Origin: Bacteroidota bacterium
GTDB lineage: Bacteria; Bacteroidota; Bacteroidia; Flavobacteriales; Weeksellaceae
Assembly: GCA_018266965.1 (NCBI GenBank)
Contig: JAFDZJ010000250.1
Span: 1-6,020 of the forward strand
Length of the DNA: 6,020 nucleotides
Direction of reading: 5' to 3'
The notes under the pieces were generated by a model. That model ran no database searches. It had not been told where the DNA came from and saw nothing but the letters and a program-made list of their open reading frames with translations. Positions 1-5,788 of the stretch are shown piece after piece (within the stretch, counting starts at the first letter, position 1; each line of letters opens with the position of its first letter). A program made the translations under genes and the position numbers.

Positions 1-183
1 ATGATGGCCCTTGGCCATTACAGCAATCTTACCCGCAAACTTTATCTTCAAGAACTGCGTTATCTATTTCAGTATTACACCGATACACGCCCTTCGCTTT
101 TGACGTACGAGATGACGGTGCAGTATCATTTTTTTTTACATCCCCGGCGGCTCATGTCTGTTTTTGAAAAAATTAATTGCTAA
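1..183 (+). pseudogene. tyrosine recombinase (integrase) N-terminal fragment
   Basis: The reading frame encodes 60 residues. Residues 3-42 (LGHYSNLTRKLYLQELRYLF, then a threonine/proline stretch and LTYEMTVQYH) fit the pattern of the SAM-like core-binding domain of tyrosine recombinases: a short helix, a 'T...Y...L..F..Y' helix, a P-x-x-L-T turn and the start of the next helix. After about residue 42 the likeness ends, next to a run of nine T (129-137), and the frame stops at 181-183. The catalytic domain with its R-H-R-Y residues is absent: a full recombinase is about 300-400 aa. Neither other frame after the T run restores a convincing continuation, so a simple homopolymer frameshift does not explain the loss. 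The window begins exactly at an ATG, so the true start could lie upstream. It most likely marks an old integration locus. The family call rests on a short stretch and is moderate at best. Confidence 0.5.
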
Positions 184-306
184 ACACTACTATTGTAAAA
201 ATTTAGATTGAAAGTTCTTTAAAAAGTTTAAACCCGCTCACCAAAAACTGCGCTGACCAACAACTACAAAAATACTTTGCACCATACAAACAGCATAAAC
301 GTCGGC

Positions 307-401
307 CAACGATAAAGTAAACCGACAAGCCCGCCAATATCTTTTAACTACGGGCTTTTTTTAGGACGAGGCAGGCTTGTCGGATACTTTTATAAGCGTT
401 G
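307..401. repeat. long imperfect hairpin C, attC-like
   Basis: CCGACAAGCC (322-331) pairs perfectly with GGCTTGTCGG (374-383). The arms continue outward through a small AA/A internal loop into ATAAAGTA (312-319) against TACTTTTAT (385-393) with one bulged T, and after an unpaired AAG into CAACG (307-311) against CGTTG (397-401). About 23 base pairs in all, interrupted by bulges, with a 42-nt apex. The 5' foot lies in GCCAACG (305-311), the same motif that flanks elements A and B. A long bulged stem ending in AAC...GTT recalls integron attC sites, but the full RYYYAAC/GTTRRRY boxes are not met. Its stem and loop sequences are not those of A and B, so it may be a different class of site. Confidence 0.6.
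327..362 (+). terminator. terminator-like stem-loop inside hairpin C
   Basis: AAGCCCG (327-333) pairs with CGGGCTT (351-357) over a 17-nt loop and runs into seven T (356-362), the form of an intrinsic terminator for + strand transcription. Its left arm overlaps bases 327-331 of the longer hairpin C stem, so the two folds exclude each other. It could end transcripts coming from the integrase side before they reach the defence operon. The long loop lowers confidence. Confidence 0.5.
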
Positions 402-412
402 TATGTCACCCT

Positions 413-434
413 ATTTGGACACAGCGTTCCAAAT
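413..434. repeat. small inverted repeat
   Basis: ATTTGGA (413-419) and TCCAAAT (428-434) form a 7-bp stem with an 8-nt loop. No T run follows, so it does not look like a terminator. Part of it (TATTTGGACACAGC) recurs with a 3-base insertion at 619-635, on the other side of element A. Its role is unknown. Confidence 0.35.
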
Positions 435-453
435 TGATACAACCCAAGACTTT

Positions 454-560
454 GCCAACGCTGCCCCATGCAATTTTAGCACATTGCAAGGCACACAGAG
501 CCGACACACAAAAGCCAACCTTGCAAAGAGCTAAAAATGCCAACGCCCCAAGCCAACCCA
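454..560. repeat. structured element A (upstream copy)
   Basis: The order is GCCAACGC (454-461), outer stem TTTTAGC (474-480) with GCTAAAA (530-536), a symmetric internal loop ACA (481-483)/AGA (527-529), inner stem TTGCAAGG (484-491) with CCTTGCAA (519-526), apical loop 492-518 containing GCCGACACACAAAAGCCAA (500-518), then a second GCCAACGC (539-546) and a conserved tail to 560. The outer stem could gain four more pairs past one A-A mismatch. No T run follows, so it is not an intrinsic terminator. It matches element B in architecture, apical sequence, internal loop and tail, but not in stem sequence. It probably ends the unit preceding the defence operon, if these are cassette recombination sites (inference). 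Confidence 0.75.
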
Positions 561-658
561 CCACCCAGCAGACGAAATCCTAATCAGCTTGACAATACTA
601 ACATCAACCTCACCTCAGTATTTAGCGGACACAGCACGATTGCCTAAAATTTTTAGCT

Positions 659-675
659 ACAAAAATTGGCAATTT
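659..675. promoter_or_regulatory. operator candidate 1 (repeat with dyad core)
   Basis: ACAAAAATTGGCAA (659-672) is the first of two identical 14-bp direct repeats. Here it carries a perfect dyad, AAATTG-G-CAATTT (663-675), as expected for a dimeric HTH protein. It covers the putative -33 element. The likeliest binder is the HTH domain of the methyltransferase encoded just downstream (inference). Confidence 0.55.
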
Positions 676-695
676 GCTTTTAACCTCTAAATTTG
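665..695 (+). promoter_or_regulatory. Bacteroidetes-type promoter of the defence operon
   Basis: TAAATTTG (688-695) matches the Bacteroidetes -7 consensus TAnnTTTG exactly. ATTG (665-668) sits 19 bp upstream, the usual spacing to the -33 TTTG, with three of four bases matching. Transcription would start near 702, leaving a leader of about 18 nt before the ATG at 720. The two operator candidates overlap the -33 element and the start site. No other promoter is apparent before the overlapping downstream genes, so this one probably serves all three. Confidence 0.65.
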
Positions 696-709
696 ACAAA
701 AATTGGCAA
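696..709. promoter_or_regulatory. operator candidate 2 (direct repeat)
   Basis: The second identical copy of ACAAAAATTGGCAA abuts the -7 element and covers the expected transcription start. Its dyad is shorter (TTG-G-CAA). The dyad centres of the two copies are 37 bp apart (669 and 706). Occupancy here would block initiation, giving simple repression (inference). Confidence 0.55.
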
Positions 710-719
710 CTAATCAATT

Positions 720-1970
720 ATGAACACTACAATAGGCTCAACTTTAAAGACAATCAGAGAGGGAAAAAAACTCTTGTTACAAGATGTTTCCAACAAAACG
801 GGCATAAACAAAACCTTGCTTAGCCGAATTGAAAATGACAACCGAATGCCGACAAGAGACCAAGTTAATTTGCTTTGCAAATATTACAAGGCTCAAAAAA
901 ATCAAATAATTATTCAGTGGCTTAGCGACAAAATTGTTTATGAAATGCAAGACGAAGATTTGGCTTTGTCGGCAATGCAGGTAGCTGAAGAAAAAATCAA
1001 GTACAGTGGATTGCAATATAATGTTCAGGCTTTTCAAGACAAAAAAGAAAAAAGAAAGATTGATGATTTCAACAACAAAGTAATTCAAGGCGATTGTTTG
1101 GAAGAAATGAAAAAACTACCCAACAATTCAATAGACATGATACTTTGCGACCTTCCCTACGGAACAACACAAAATAAATGGGACTCAGTTATTGACCTGC
1201 AAAAATTATGGACAGAATATGAACGAATAATTAAAGACACAGGCTGCATTGCTTTAACATCTCAAGGCTTGTTCACTGCAAAACTTATTTTGAGCAATGA
1301 AAAACTTTTTAAGTATAAAATCATTTGGATAAAATCTAAGCCGACAAATTTTCTCAATGCAAAAATTCAGCCGCTACGCAAGCATGAGGATATTTGTATT
1401 TTCTACAAAAAACAACCTACATACAATCCGCAAATGACAAATGGCGAACCTTATGATAAAGGAGTTCGCAAAGACCAATACACAGGAAGTTACGGCGACT
1501 TTAAGCCGAGGCATGTTAAAAGCAATGGAAGCAGATACCCAAATGATGTTGTTGCTTATGAAGAACAGAACATTGACGACTTCGTTTATATTAAAACCGC
1601 AGAATCCGAAGGCAAAGTTGTTCATCCAACACAAAAGCCAATAGAATTGGGCAGATACCTAATTAAAACGTACACCAAACCTGGCGATGTAGTTTTAGAC
1701 AATGCTTGCGGTTCGGGAAGTTTTTTGCTTGCGGCAATTATGGAAGGACGTAATTTTATCGGCATTGAAAAAAATGAAGATGTATTACTGCACAAAGTGC
1801 ATCCTGTTGATTATATAAAAATTTGTACAGACAGGATTAAAGAAGTTCTGAAAAGAAAGGAAATACAAGAAACAACGCTATCGCTTTTCAAAGAGCCGTT
1901 AGCTGAATATCATACTTTAAATTATGCAATCAAAACTGAACGAAAGAGCATGGGCAGGGCAGCTTATTAG
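720..1970 (+). CDS. HTH-fused site-specific DNA methyltransferase (beta class, probably N6-adenine)
   Basis: This 416-aa protein would transfer a methyl group from S-adenosylmethionine to a base in the recognition site and protect host DNA. Residues about 5-60 form an XRE-type helix-turn-helix (TLKTIREGKK, then QDVSNKTGINKTLLSRIEND). A linker follows, then the N6_N4_Mtase-type catalytic domain: motif IV DLPYG at 144-148, VHPTQKP at 301-307, and the SAM-binding motif I DNACGSGSF at 327-335. Motif IV before motif I defines the beta class. The leading D of DLPY favours adenine, but N4-cytosine is not excluded. The ATG at 720 gives a complete HTH and fits the promoter; no Shine-Dalgarno is present. 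The gene's 3' end overlaps the next gene by 47 bp. Regulatory HTH fusions are known in methyltransferases such as M.EcoRII and M.SsoII, which are cytosine-C5 enzymes. Autoregulation here is inferred from the repeats upstream. Confidence 0.9.
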   Translation: MNTTIGSTLKTIREGKKLLLQDVSNKTGINKTLLSRIENDNRMPTRDQVNLLCKYYKAQKNQIIIQWLSDKIVYEMQDEDLALSAMQVAEEKIKYSGLQYNVQAFQDKKEKRKIDDFNNKVIQGDCLEEMKKLPNNSIDMILCDLPYGTTQNKWDSVIDLQKLWTEYERIIKDTGCIALTSQGLFTAKLILSNEKLFKYKIIWIKSKPTNFLNAKIQPLRKHEDICIFYKKQPTYNPQMTNGEPYDKGVRKDQYTGSYGDFKPRHVKSNGSRYPNDVVAYEEQNIDDFVYIKTAESEGKVVHPTQKPIELGRYLIKTYTKPGDVVLDNACGSGSFLLAAIMEGRNFIGIEKNEDVLLHKVHPVDYIKICTDRIKEVLKRKEIQETTLSLFKEPLAEYHTLNYAIKTERKSMGRAAY

Positions 1971-4824
1971 TTGGATACATGAAGAAATCAGAACTGGCAA
2001 AACTGTTTTTCAGGACGCAACTAACGACGCAGGAATAAAACTTGAATCGGGAAGAACAAAATTTCCCGATGTGCTTTTGTTTACGGACAAGGTTTCGGGT
2101 GTTGTATTCAACGGTTGGGAATTAAAATTTCCTGACACCGCAGCAGATGATACAGAAATGTTGGAAAATGCTTTAGAGAAAGCGGAAAAACTAAAATCTA
2201 ATTCTTTCGTTACATGGAACGGAACAGAAGCAATTATTTGGAAAATTAAAGACGACAAATACTCACTTTCAAGTTTAGAGAAACTGAAAGTTTATCCAAA
2301 AGAAAAAGACATCATCAACAGAAATGATTTAGCAGATAGCAATAACTATAAAAAGCATGAAGCCAAACTCAAAAAAAGGCTTATTGAAATTCTGCACGCC
2401 TTAGAGCAACTTTACAAAAATGGCGAACTCAAAAATGCGATAAACATTTCATCAAACATTGTTGAAGCCGTTACACAAACATCGTTACATTTTATTCCGC
2501 AACTCAAAAACGAAATCAACGAACTGAAAGGCGATGATAAAACTTTCAGAACTGAATTTAATCAATGGAAAATCATTGAAAGTGCTACGCTTAAAATTCT
2601 TTCAACTTCATCAAGACGAGTTGAAAAAGTTGAACCCGAAGAAGTTTTAGCAAAGCTCACTTATTACAAATTGATTGGCAAAGTCCTTTTCTATCTTACG
2701 CTTTCAGAAAACTTGTCGGGTAAGGTTTCTAAGTTGGAGTTGAAGAACAACAAACAAGTTCAGAAGCAACTAAATGATTTTTTCAATCAAGCGAAGAAAA
2801 TAGATTATCAGGCAGTTTTTGAAAGTGATTTTACGGACAAAATTTCGTTCAATGAAACAATCAATGAATTGCTTTTCAAACTCGTTTCTGTTTTTAATGA
2901 ATTTGATTTTAATGTTTTGCCAACCGAAGTAATCGGTTACATTTTGGAAAACTTAGTTCCGCAAGAAGAAAAACAAAAATTCGGGCAATATTTTACATCG
3001 GAAACATTGGCGAACCTTGTTACATTTTCTGCAATCAAAAGTAGAAACGATATTGTCATTGACCCGACATCAGGAACAGGAACATTTTTAAATTCGTTTT
3101 ACAACATATTACAATTTTTCGGAAATAAAAGTCATCAGCAAACCTTAAATCAGATTTGGGGTAACGATATTTCACATTTTCCTGCAACACTTTCTGTAAT
3201 CAATCTTTACAAACAAAAAGTTGATGATACAGCAAACTTTCCTAGAGTAATTCGTAAAGATTTTTTCTCAATTACACCAAGCCAAACAATCGCAATTCCC
3301 GACAATAATGACATTGATAAAATAAACCAAATTTCAATTCCGAAATTTGACGCTGTTGTTTCAAATTTTCCGTTCATTCAGCAAGAAGATATTCCGAATG
3401 AAATCTTGAACACATATTTTGAAAGTGAATTTGCAAAAACGCAAACTGCATTTTTGAATGGAAGCAAGTTTGATATTAACGGCAAAAGTGATTATTACAT
3501 TTATTGCTTTTACAACTCGTTAAAATTCCTAAAAGACAATGGAATTTTATCCGCAATTACTTCTAATGCTTGGTTAGGTAAAAATTACGGCTTGCAATTC
3601 AAGAAATTTTTGTTGGACAATTTTCATATCAAATATGTTGTAAAAAGTAATGCGGAACACTGGTTTAAAGATTCCAAAGTCAGCACAATCTTCATAACAC
3701 TTGAAAAAGGGAAAAGCCAAGAGCCAACGAAGTTTATCACGATAAACGAAAAGTTGGAAACTCTTTTTAAAGACAAATCTTTACAACAATTTGAAGATTT
3801 TTACACCGAAGTTGATAATTGCAACAATTCGAAAAATGCAAATTGGAAAGAAAATACTCAATTCAAAAACGTATTTCACAAAACAGACGGAACAATTTCC
3901 GTTAGCATTGTTGAGCAAACACATTTGGTAAATTCTCTTGCTTCGCAAGAAAATTGGGCAACATATTTTGTCAGCCAAAATCCGCTAAGCATTTTTGAAA
4001 CAAAACTCATAAATCCTTTTCCAAGTGTTTACGACACAGGAAGAGGCACACGGACAGGTTGGGACGAAATGCACATTATTTCCAACGATGAAAACAAATC
4101 GCTGAAAATTGAAAAGGAATTTTTATTACCGATTTTGAAAACAAGTCAGGAACTCAAAATGATTGCTTACAGCAACAAATCGGAATACAATCTTTTCGTC
4201 TGCAACGAAAATGAAAAGAATTTAAAAGCGAAATATCCAAACGCTTACAAGCACATAAAGAAATTTGAAATTGCAACAAACAAAACAGGCGTTTCATTAC
4301 CCGAAATTTTGAAAACAAGAAAACCGTTTTGGTATTCGTTGAAACCCGAAGAAGTAGCAAACATTTTTATTTCAATCAATCCTGATAAGCGTTTGTTCTT
4401 TTCATTCAGCAAATCGCCTTTGTATCTAAACCAAAGATTGGTTGCCATTCGTGTAAAGAAAAAAGATGTTGAAATTGTGTCAGCTTTGCTTAATTCAATC
4501 GTTTCACTTTTAATTGTAGAACTAAACGGAGTTTCAAGAAATTTGGGAGCATTAGACTTGAACGCAGACTTTTTCAAAACCAAAATGAAAATGCTTGACC
4601 CAAGTTTACTTTCAGACAAACAAAAAGAAAGCATACTCTCTAAATTTGAAACACTTAGCAAACGACAAATTCAGGATTACGAAAACGAATACAAACAAAA
4701 AGACAGAATTGCTTTTGATGAAGAAGTTTTAAAATCTTTCGGCTTCAAAACTGCTATTCTTTATCATTTGTATTCACTTTTGACGGAAACCATTCGTAAT
4801 AGAGTAGAAATGAAAAATAGATAA
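1924..4824 (+). CDS. fused restriction-modification enzyme (PD-(D/E)XK nuclease plus N6-adenine methyltransferase, type IIG-like)
   Basis: This 966-aa protein probably cuts and methylates DNA in one polypeptide. Near the N terminus, GRTKFPDVLLF with D49 and GWELKF with E66 and K68 give the D...ExK pattern of a PD-(D/E)XK nuclease. Residues about 140-350 are largely helical linker. The methyltransferase core follows: motif X GQYFTSETLANLV (354-366), motif I DPTSGTGTF (380-388), GNDIS (413-417), and motif IV SNFPF (480-484), a variant of the NPPF/NPPY of gamma-class adenine methyltransferases. Residues about 690-900 (including RGTRTGWDE at 707-715, and LNQRLVAIRV with LNSIVSLL) resemble the target-recognition part of Eco57I/TaqI-like enzymes. 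Length and order fit type IIG enzymes. The start overlaps the previous gene by 47 bp in another frame, and the N-terminal residues KLNERAWAGQLISW support using this ATG. Target sequence and cut site cannot be predicted. Confidence 0.88.
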   Translation: MQSKLNERAWAGQLISWIHEEIRTGKTVFQDATNDAGIKLESGRTKFPDVLLFTDKVSGVVFNGWELKFPDTAADDTEMLENALEKAEKLKSNSFVTWNGTEAIIWKIKDDKYSLSSLEKLKVYPKEKDIINRNDLADSNNYKKHEAKLKKRLIEILHALEQLYKNGELKNAINISSNIVEAVTQTSLHFIPQLKNEINELKGDDKTFRTEFNQWKIIESATLKILSTSSRRVEKVEPEEVLAKLTYYKLIGKVLFYLTLSENLSGKVSKLELKNNKQVQKQLNDFFNQAKKIDYQAVFESDFTDKISFNETINELLFKLVSVFNEFDFNVLPTEVIGYILENLVPQEEKQKFGQYFTSETLANLVTFSAIKSRNDIVIDPTSGTGTFLNSFYNILQFFGNKSHQQTLNQIWGNDISHFPATLSVINLYKQKVDDTANFPRVIRKDFFSITPSQTIAIPDNNDIDKINQISIPKFDAVVSNFPFIQQEDIPNEILNTYFESEFAKTQTAFLNGSKFDINGKSDYYIYCFYNSLKFLKDNGILSAITSNAWLGKNYGLQFKKFLLDNFHIKYVVKSNAEHWFKDSKVSTIFITLEKGKSQEPTKFITINEKLETLFKDKSLQQFEDFYTEVDNCNNSKNANWKENTQFKNVFHKTDGTISVSIVEQTHLVNSLASQENWATYFVSQNPLSIFETKLINPFPSVYDTGRGTRTGWDEMHIISNDENKSLKIEKEFLLPILKTSQELKMIAYSNKSEYNLFVCNENEKNLKAKYPNAYKHIKKFEIATNKTGVSLPEILKTRKPFWYSLKPEEVANIFISINPDKRLFFSFSKSPLYLNQRLVAIRVKKKDVEIVSALLNSIVSLLIVELNGVSRNLGALDLNADFFKTKMKMLDPSLLSDKQKESILSKFETLSKRQIQDYENEYKQKDRIAFDEEVLKSFGFKTAILYHLYSLLTETIRNRVEMKNR

Positions 4825-5690
4825 TGCAAATACAACAAAAAACATTAGAAAAATTAAGAAACCTTATTAACGAAGAAACTGAAAGACGTTCGGGACCGAA
4901 ACTTGTTGAGTTTTTTAACGACTTAGGTTCTAACGATGTTTACGCTCAAGGGTTTCCTTCAAGGTGGATTTACACAGATAGTAAACTCTCCAAAATTAAC
5001 GGAACACCAGAGTTAGACAAGTGCATTAAAAATATTTTCGCACCGATAAATTTTGTTGGACGTTTTGCAGAACTTGACCAACATATAAAAGACTTTAATC
5101 AATATCTTGCATTTGACGGTTGGCAAGTTGTAAGAAAAGAAACAGAAATCACATTTACGAAAGCAGGTAAAATTGAATTTGAAGAAAAGGTAGAAATCAA
5201 AGAAGATGAATTTTTAAAGAAAGAATTTAGCGAAATTTCGTTAGACAAATTAGGGTTAGACACAATCATAACAGAAACACTTAATCTTAGGTTTGACGAA
5301 ATTAAAATCTGTTTGAACAGCAAAGCACCTTTATCCGTTATTTTTTTGTCGGGTAGCACTTTGGAGGGCATACTGTTAGGAATTGCCTCAAAATTTCCTA
5401 AAGAATTTAATCAAGCTAAGACATCACCAAAGGACAAAGACGGAAAAGTAAAACAGTATCACGAATGGACATTAAGCAACTTTATTGACACAGCACACGA
5501 ACTTAATTTACTTAAAGAAGATGTAAAGAGTTTCAGCCATTCATTACGAAATTTCAGAAATTACATTCACCCATACGAACAAGTAAGTTCAAGGTTTAAC
5601 CCTGACGAACATACAGCAAAAATTTGTTGGCAAGTTTTGAAAGCGGCAATTTTCCAACTGACAAAAAACAAAATCAATGGACAAAACTGA
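4824..5690 (+). CDS. abortive-infection-like protein with HEPN-like C-terminal domain
   Basis: The 288-aa product has two parts. Residues 1-110 (SGPKLVEFFNDLGSNDVY, SRWIY, NGTPELDKCI, LAFDGW) resemble N-terminal domains seen in AbiJ-type abortive-infection proteins, though I cannot name the family surely. A charged linker (about 115-150) leads to a helical domain, residues 154-285, with APLSVIFLSGSTLEGILL (168-185) and LRNFRNYIHP (241-250). R242-N-x5-H249 fits the RX4-6H motif of HEPN RNases; R245 is an alternative arginine. HEPN proteins commonly cleave RNA in toxin, anticodon-nuclease and Abi systems. No signal peptide or membrane segment is evident. Its ATG shares one base with the previous stop (TAATG), so translation is coupled to the restriction enzyme, suggesting a joint role in phage defence. 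RNase activity is inferred; the domain could be non-catalytic. The stop codon is followed directly by element B. Confidence 0.7.
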   Translation: MQIQQKTLEKLRNLINEETERRSGPKLVEFFNDLGSNDVYAQGFPSRWIYTDSKLSKINGTPELDKCIKNIFAPINFVGRFAELDQHIKDFNQYLAFDGWQVVRKETEITFTKAGKIEFEEKVEIKEDEFLKKEFSEISLDKLGLDTIITETLNLRFDEIKICLNSKAPLSVIFLSGSTLEGILLGIASKFPKEFNQAKTSPKDKDGKVKQYHEWTLSNFIDTAHELNLLKEDVKSFSHSLRNFRNYIHPYEQVSSRFNPDEHTAKICWQVLKAAIFQLTKNKINGQN

Positions 5691-5788
5691 GCCAACGCAT
5701 TTGGTAGCACATTTGCATTTTTGCCGACACACAAAGCCAAACAGAAAAATGCAAAAGAGCTACCAAGCCAACGCACCACGACAACCCA
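5691..5788. repeat. structured element B (downstream copy)
   Basis: The order matches element A: GCCAACGC (5691-5698), outer stem TTGGTAGC (5701-5708) with GCTACCAA (5759-5766), internal loop ACA (5709-5711)/AGA (5756-5758), inner stem TTTGCATTTTT (5712-5722) with AAAAATGCAAA (5745-5755), a 22-nt apical loop starting GCCGACACACAAAGCCAA (5723-5740), a second GCCAACGC (5767-5774) and a tail to 5788. The tail with its GCCAACGC aligns to 539-560 at 19 of 22 positions. The element begins at the first base after the stop codon of the third gene. No T run follows the stem. Two short + strand frames and one minus strand frame pass through it, but their peptides are low-complexity and not credible genes. 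Confidence 0.78.

Larger units (their letters stand above)
184..719. other. structured non-coding region between integrase fragment and defence operon
   Basis: No convincing gene lies here. A 68-codon open frame from a TTG at 377 runs through the hairpin elements and encodes a low-complexity peptide (QPTTQQTK-like), so it is a by-product of the repeats. The region holds hairpin C (307-401) with a terminator-like stem-loop, a small inverted repeat (413-434), element A (454-560), the near-repeat TATTT(AGC)GGACACAGC (412-425 and 619-635), a 6-1-6 inverted repeat CTAAAA-T-TTTTAG (644-656), and the promoter and operators of the first methyltransferase gene. A weak promoter-like TACTTTGC at 273-280 is one T short of the usual Bacteroidetes -7 element and has no clear -33 partner. 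Confidence 0.7.

Noticed and set aside
454..546. Element A as a CRISPR repeat or classical attC site
   Set aside because: There is no regular repeat-spacer array, and the RYYYAAC/GTTRRRY boxes of integron attC sites are not met clearly; the GCCAACGC flanks are direct, not inverted.
377..583. 68-codon + strand frame as a gene
   Set aside because: It starts at TTG inside hairpin C and runs through element A; its peptide is low-complexity and its end merely mirrors the frame through element B because the DNA is repeated.
4245..4661. 138-codon minus strand frame
   Set aside because: It lies wholly within the well-supported fused restriction enzyme gene and is an antisense shadow.
720..5690. The operon as a type I R-M or BREX system
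   Set aside because: No separate specificity subunit, no helicase/translocase motifs and no BREX genes are present; the fused nuclease-methyltransferase fits type IIG better.
5701..5766. Element B as an intrinsic terminator of the operon
   Set aside because: The stem is followed by GCCAACGC rather than a T run, and element A has the same lack, so termination is not its main role.
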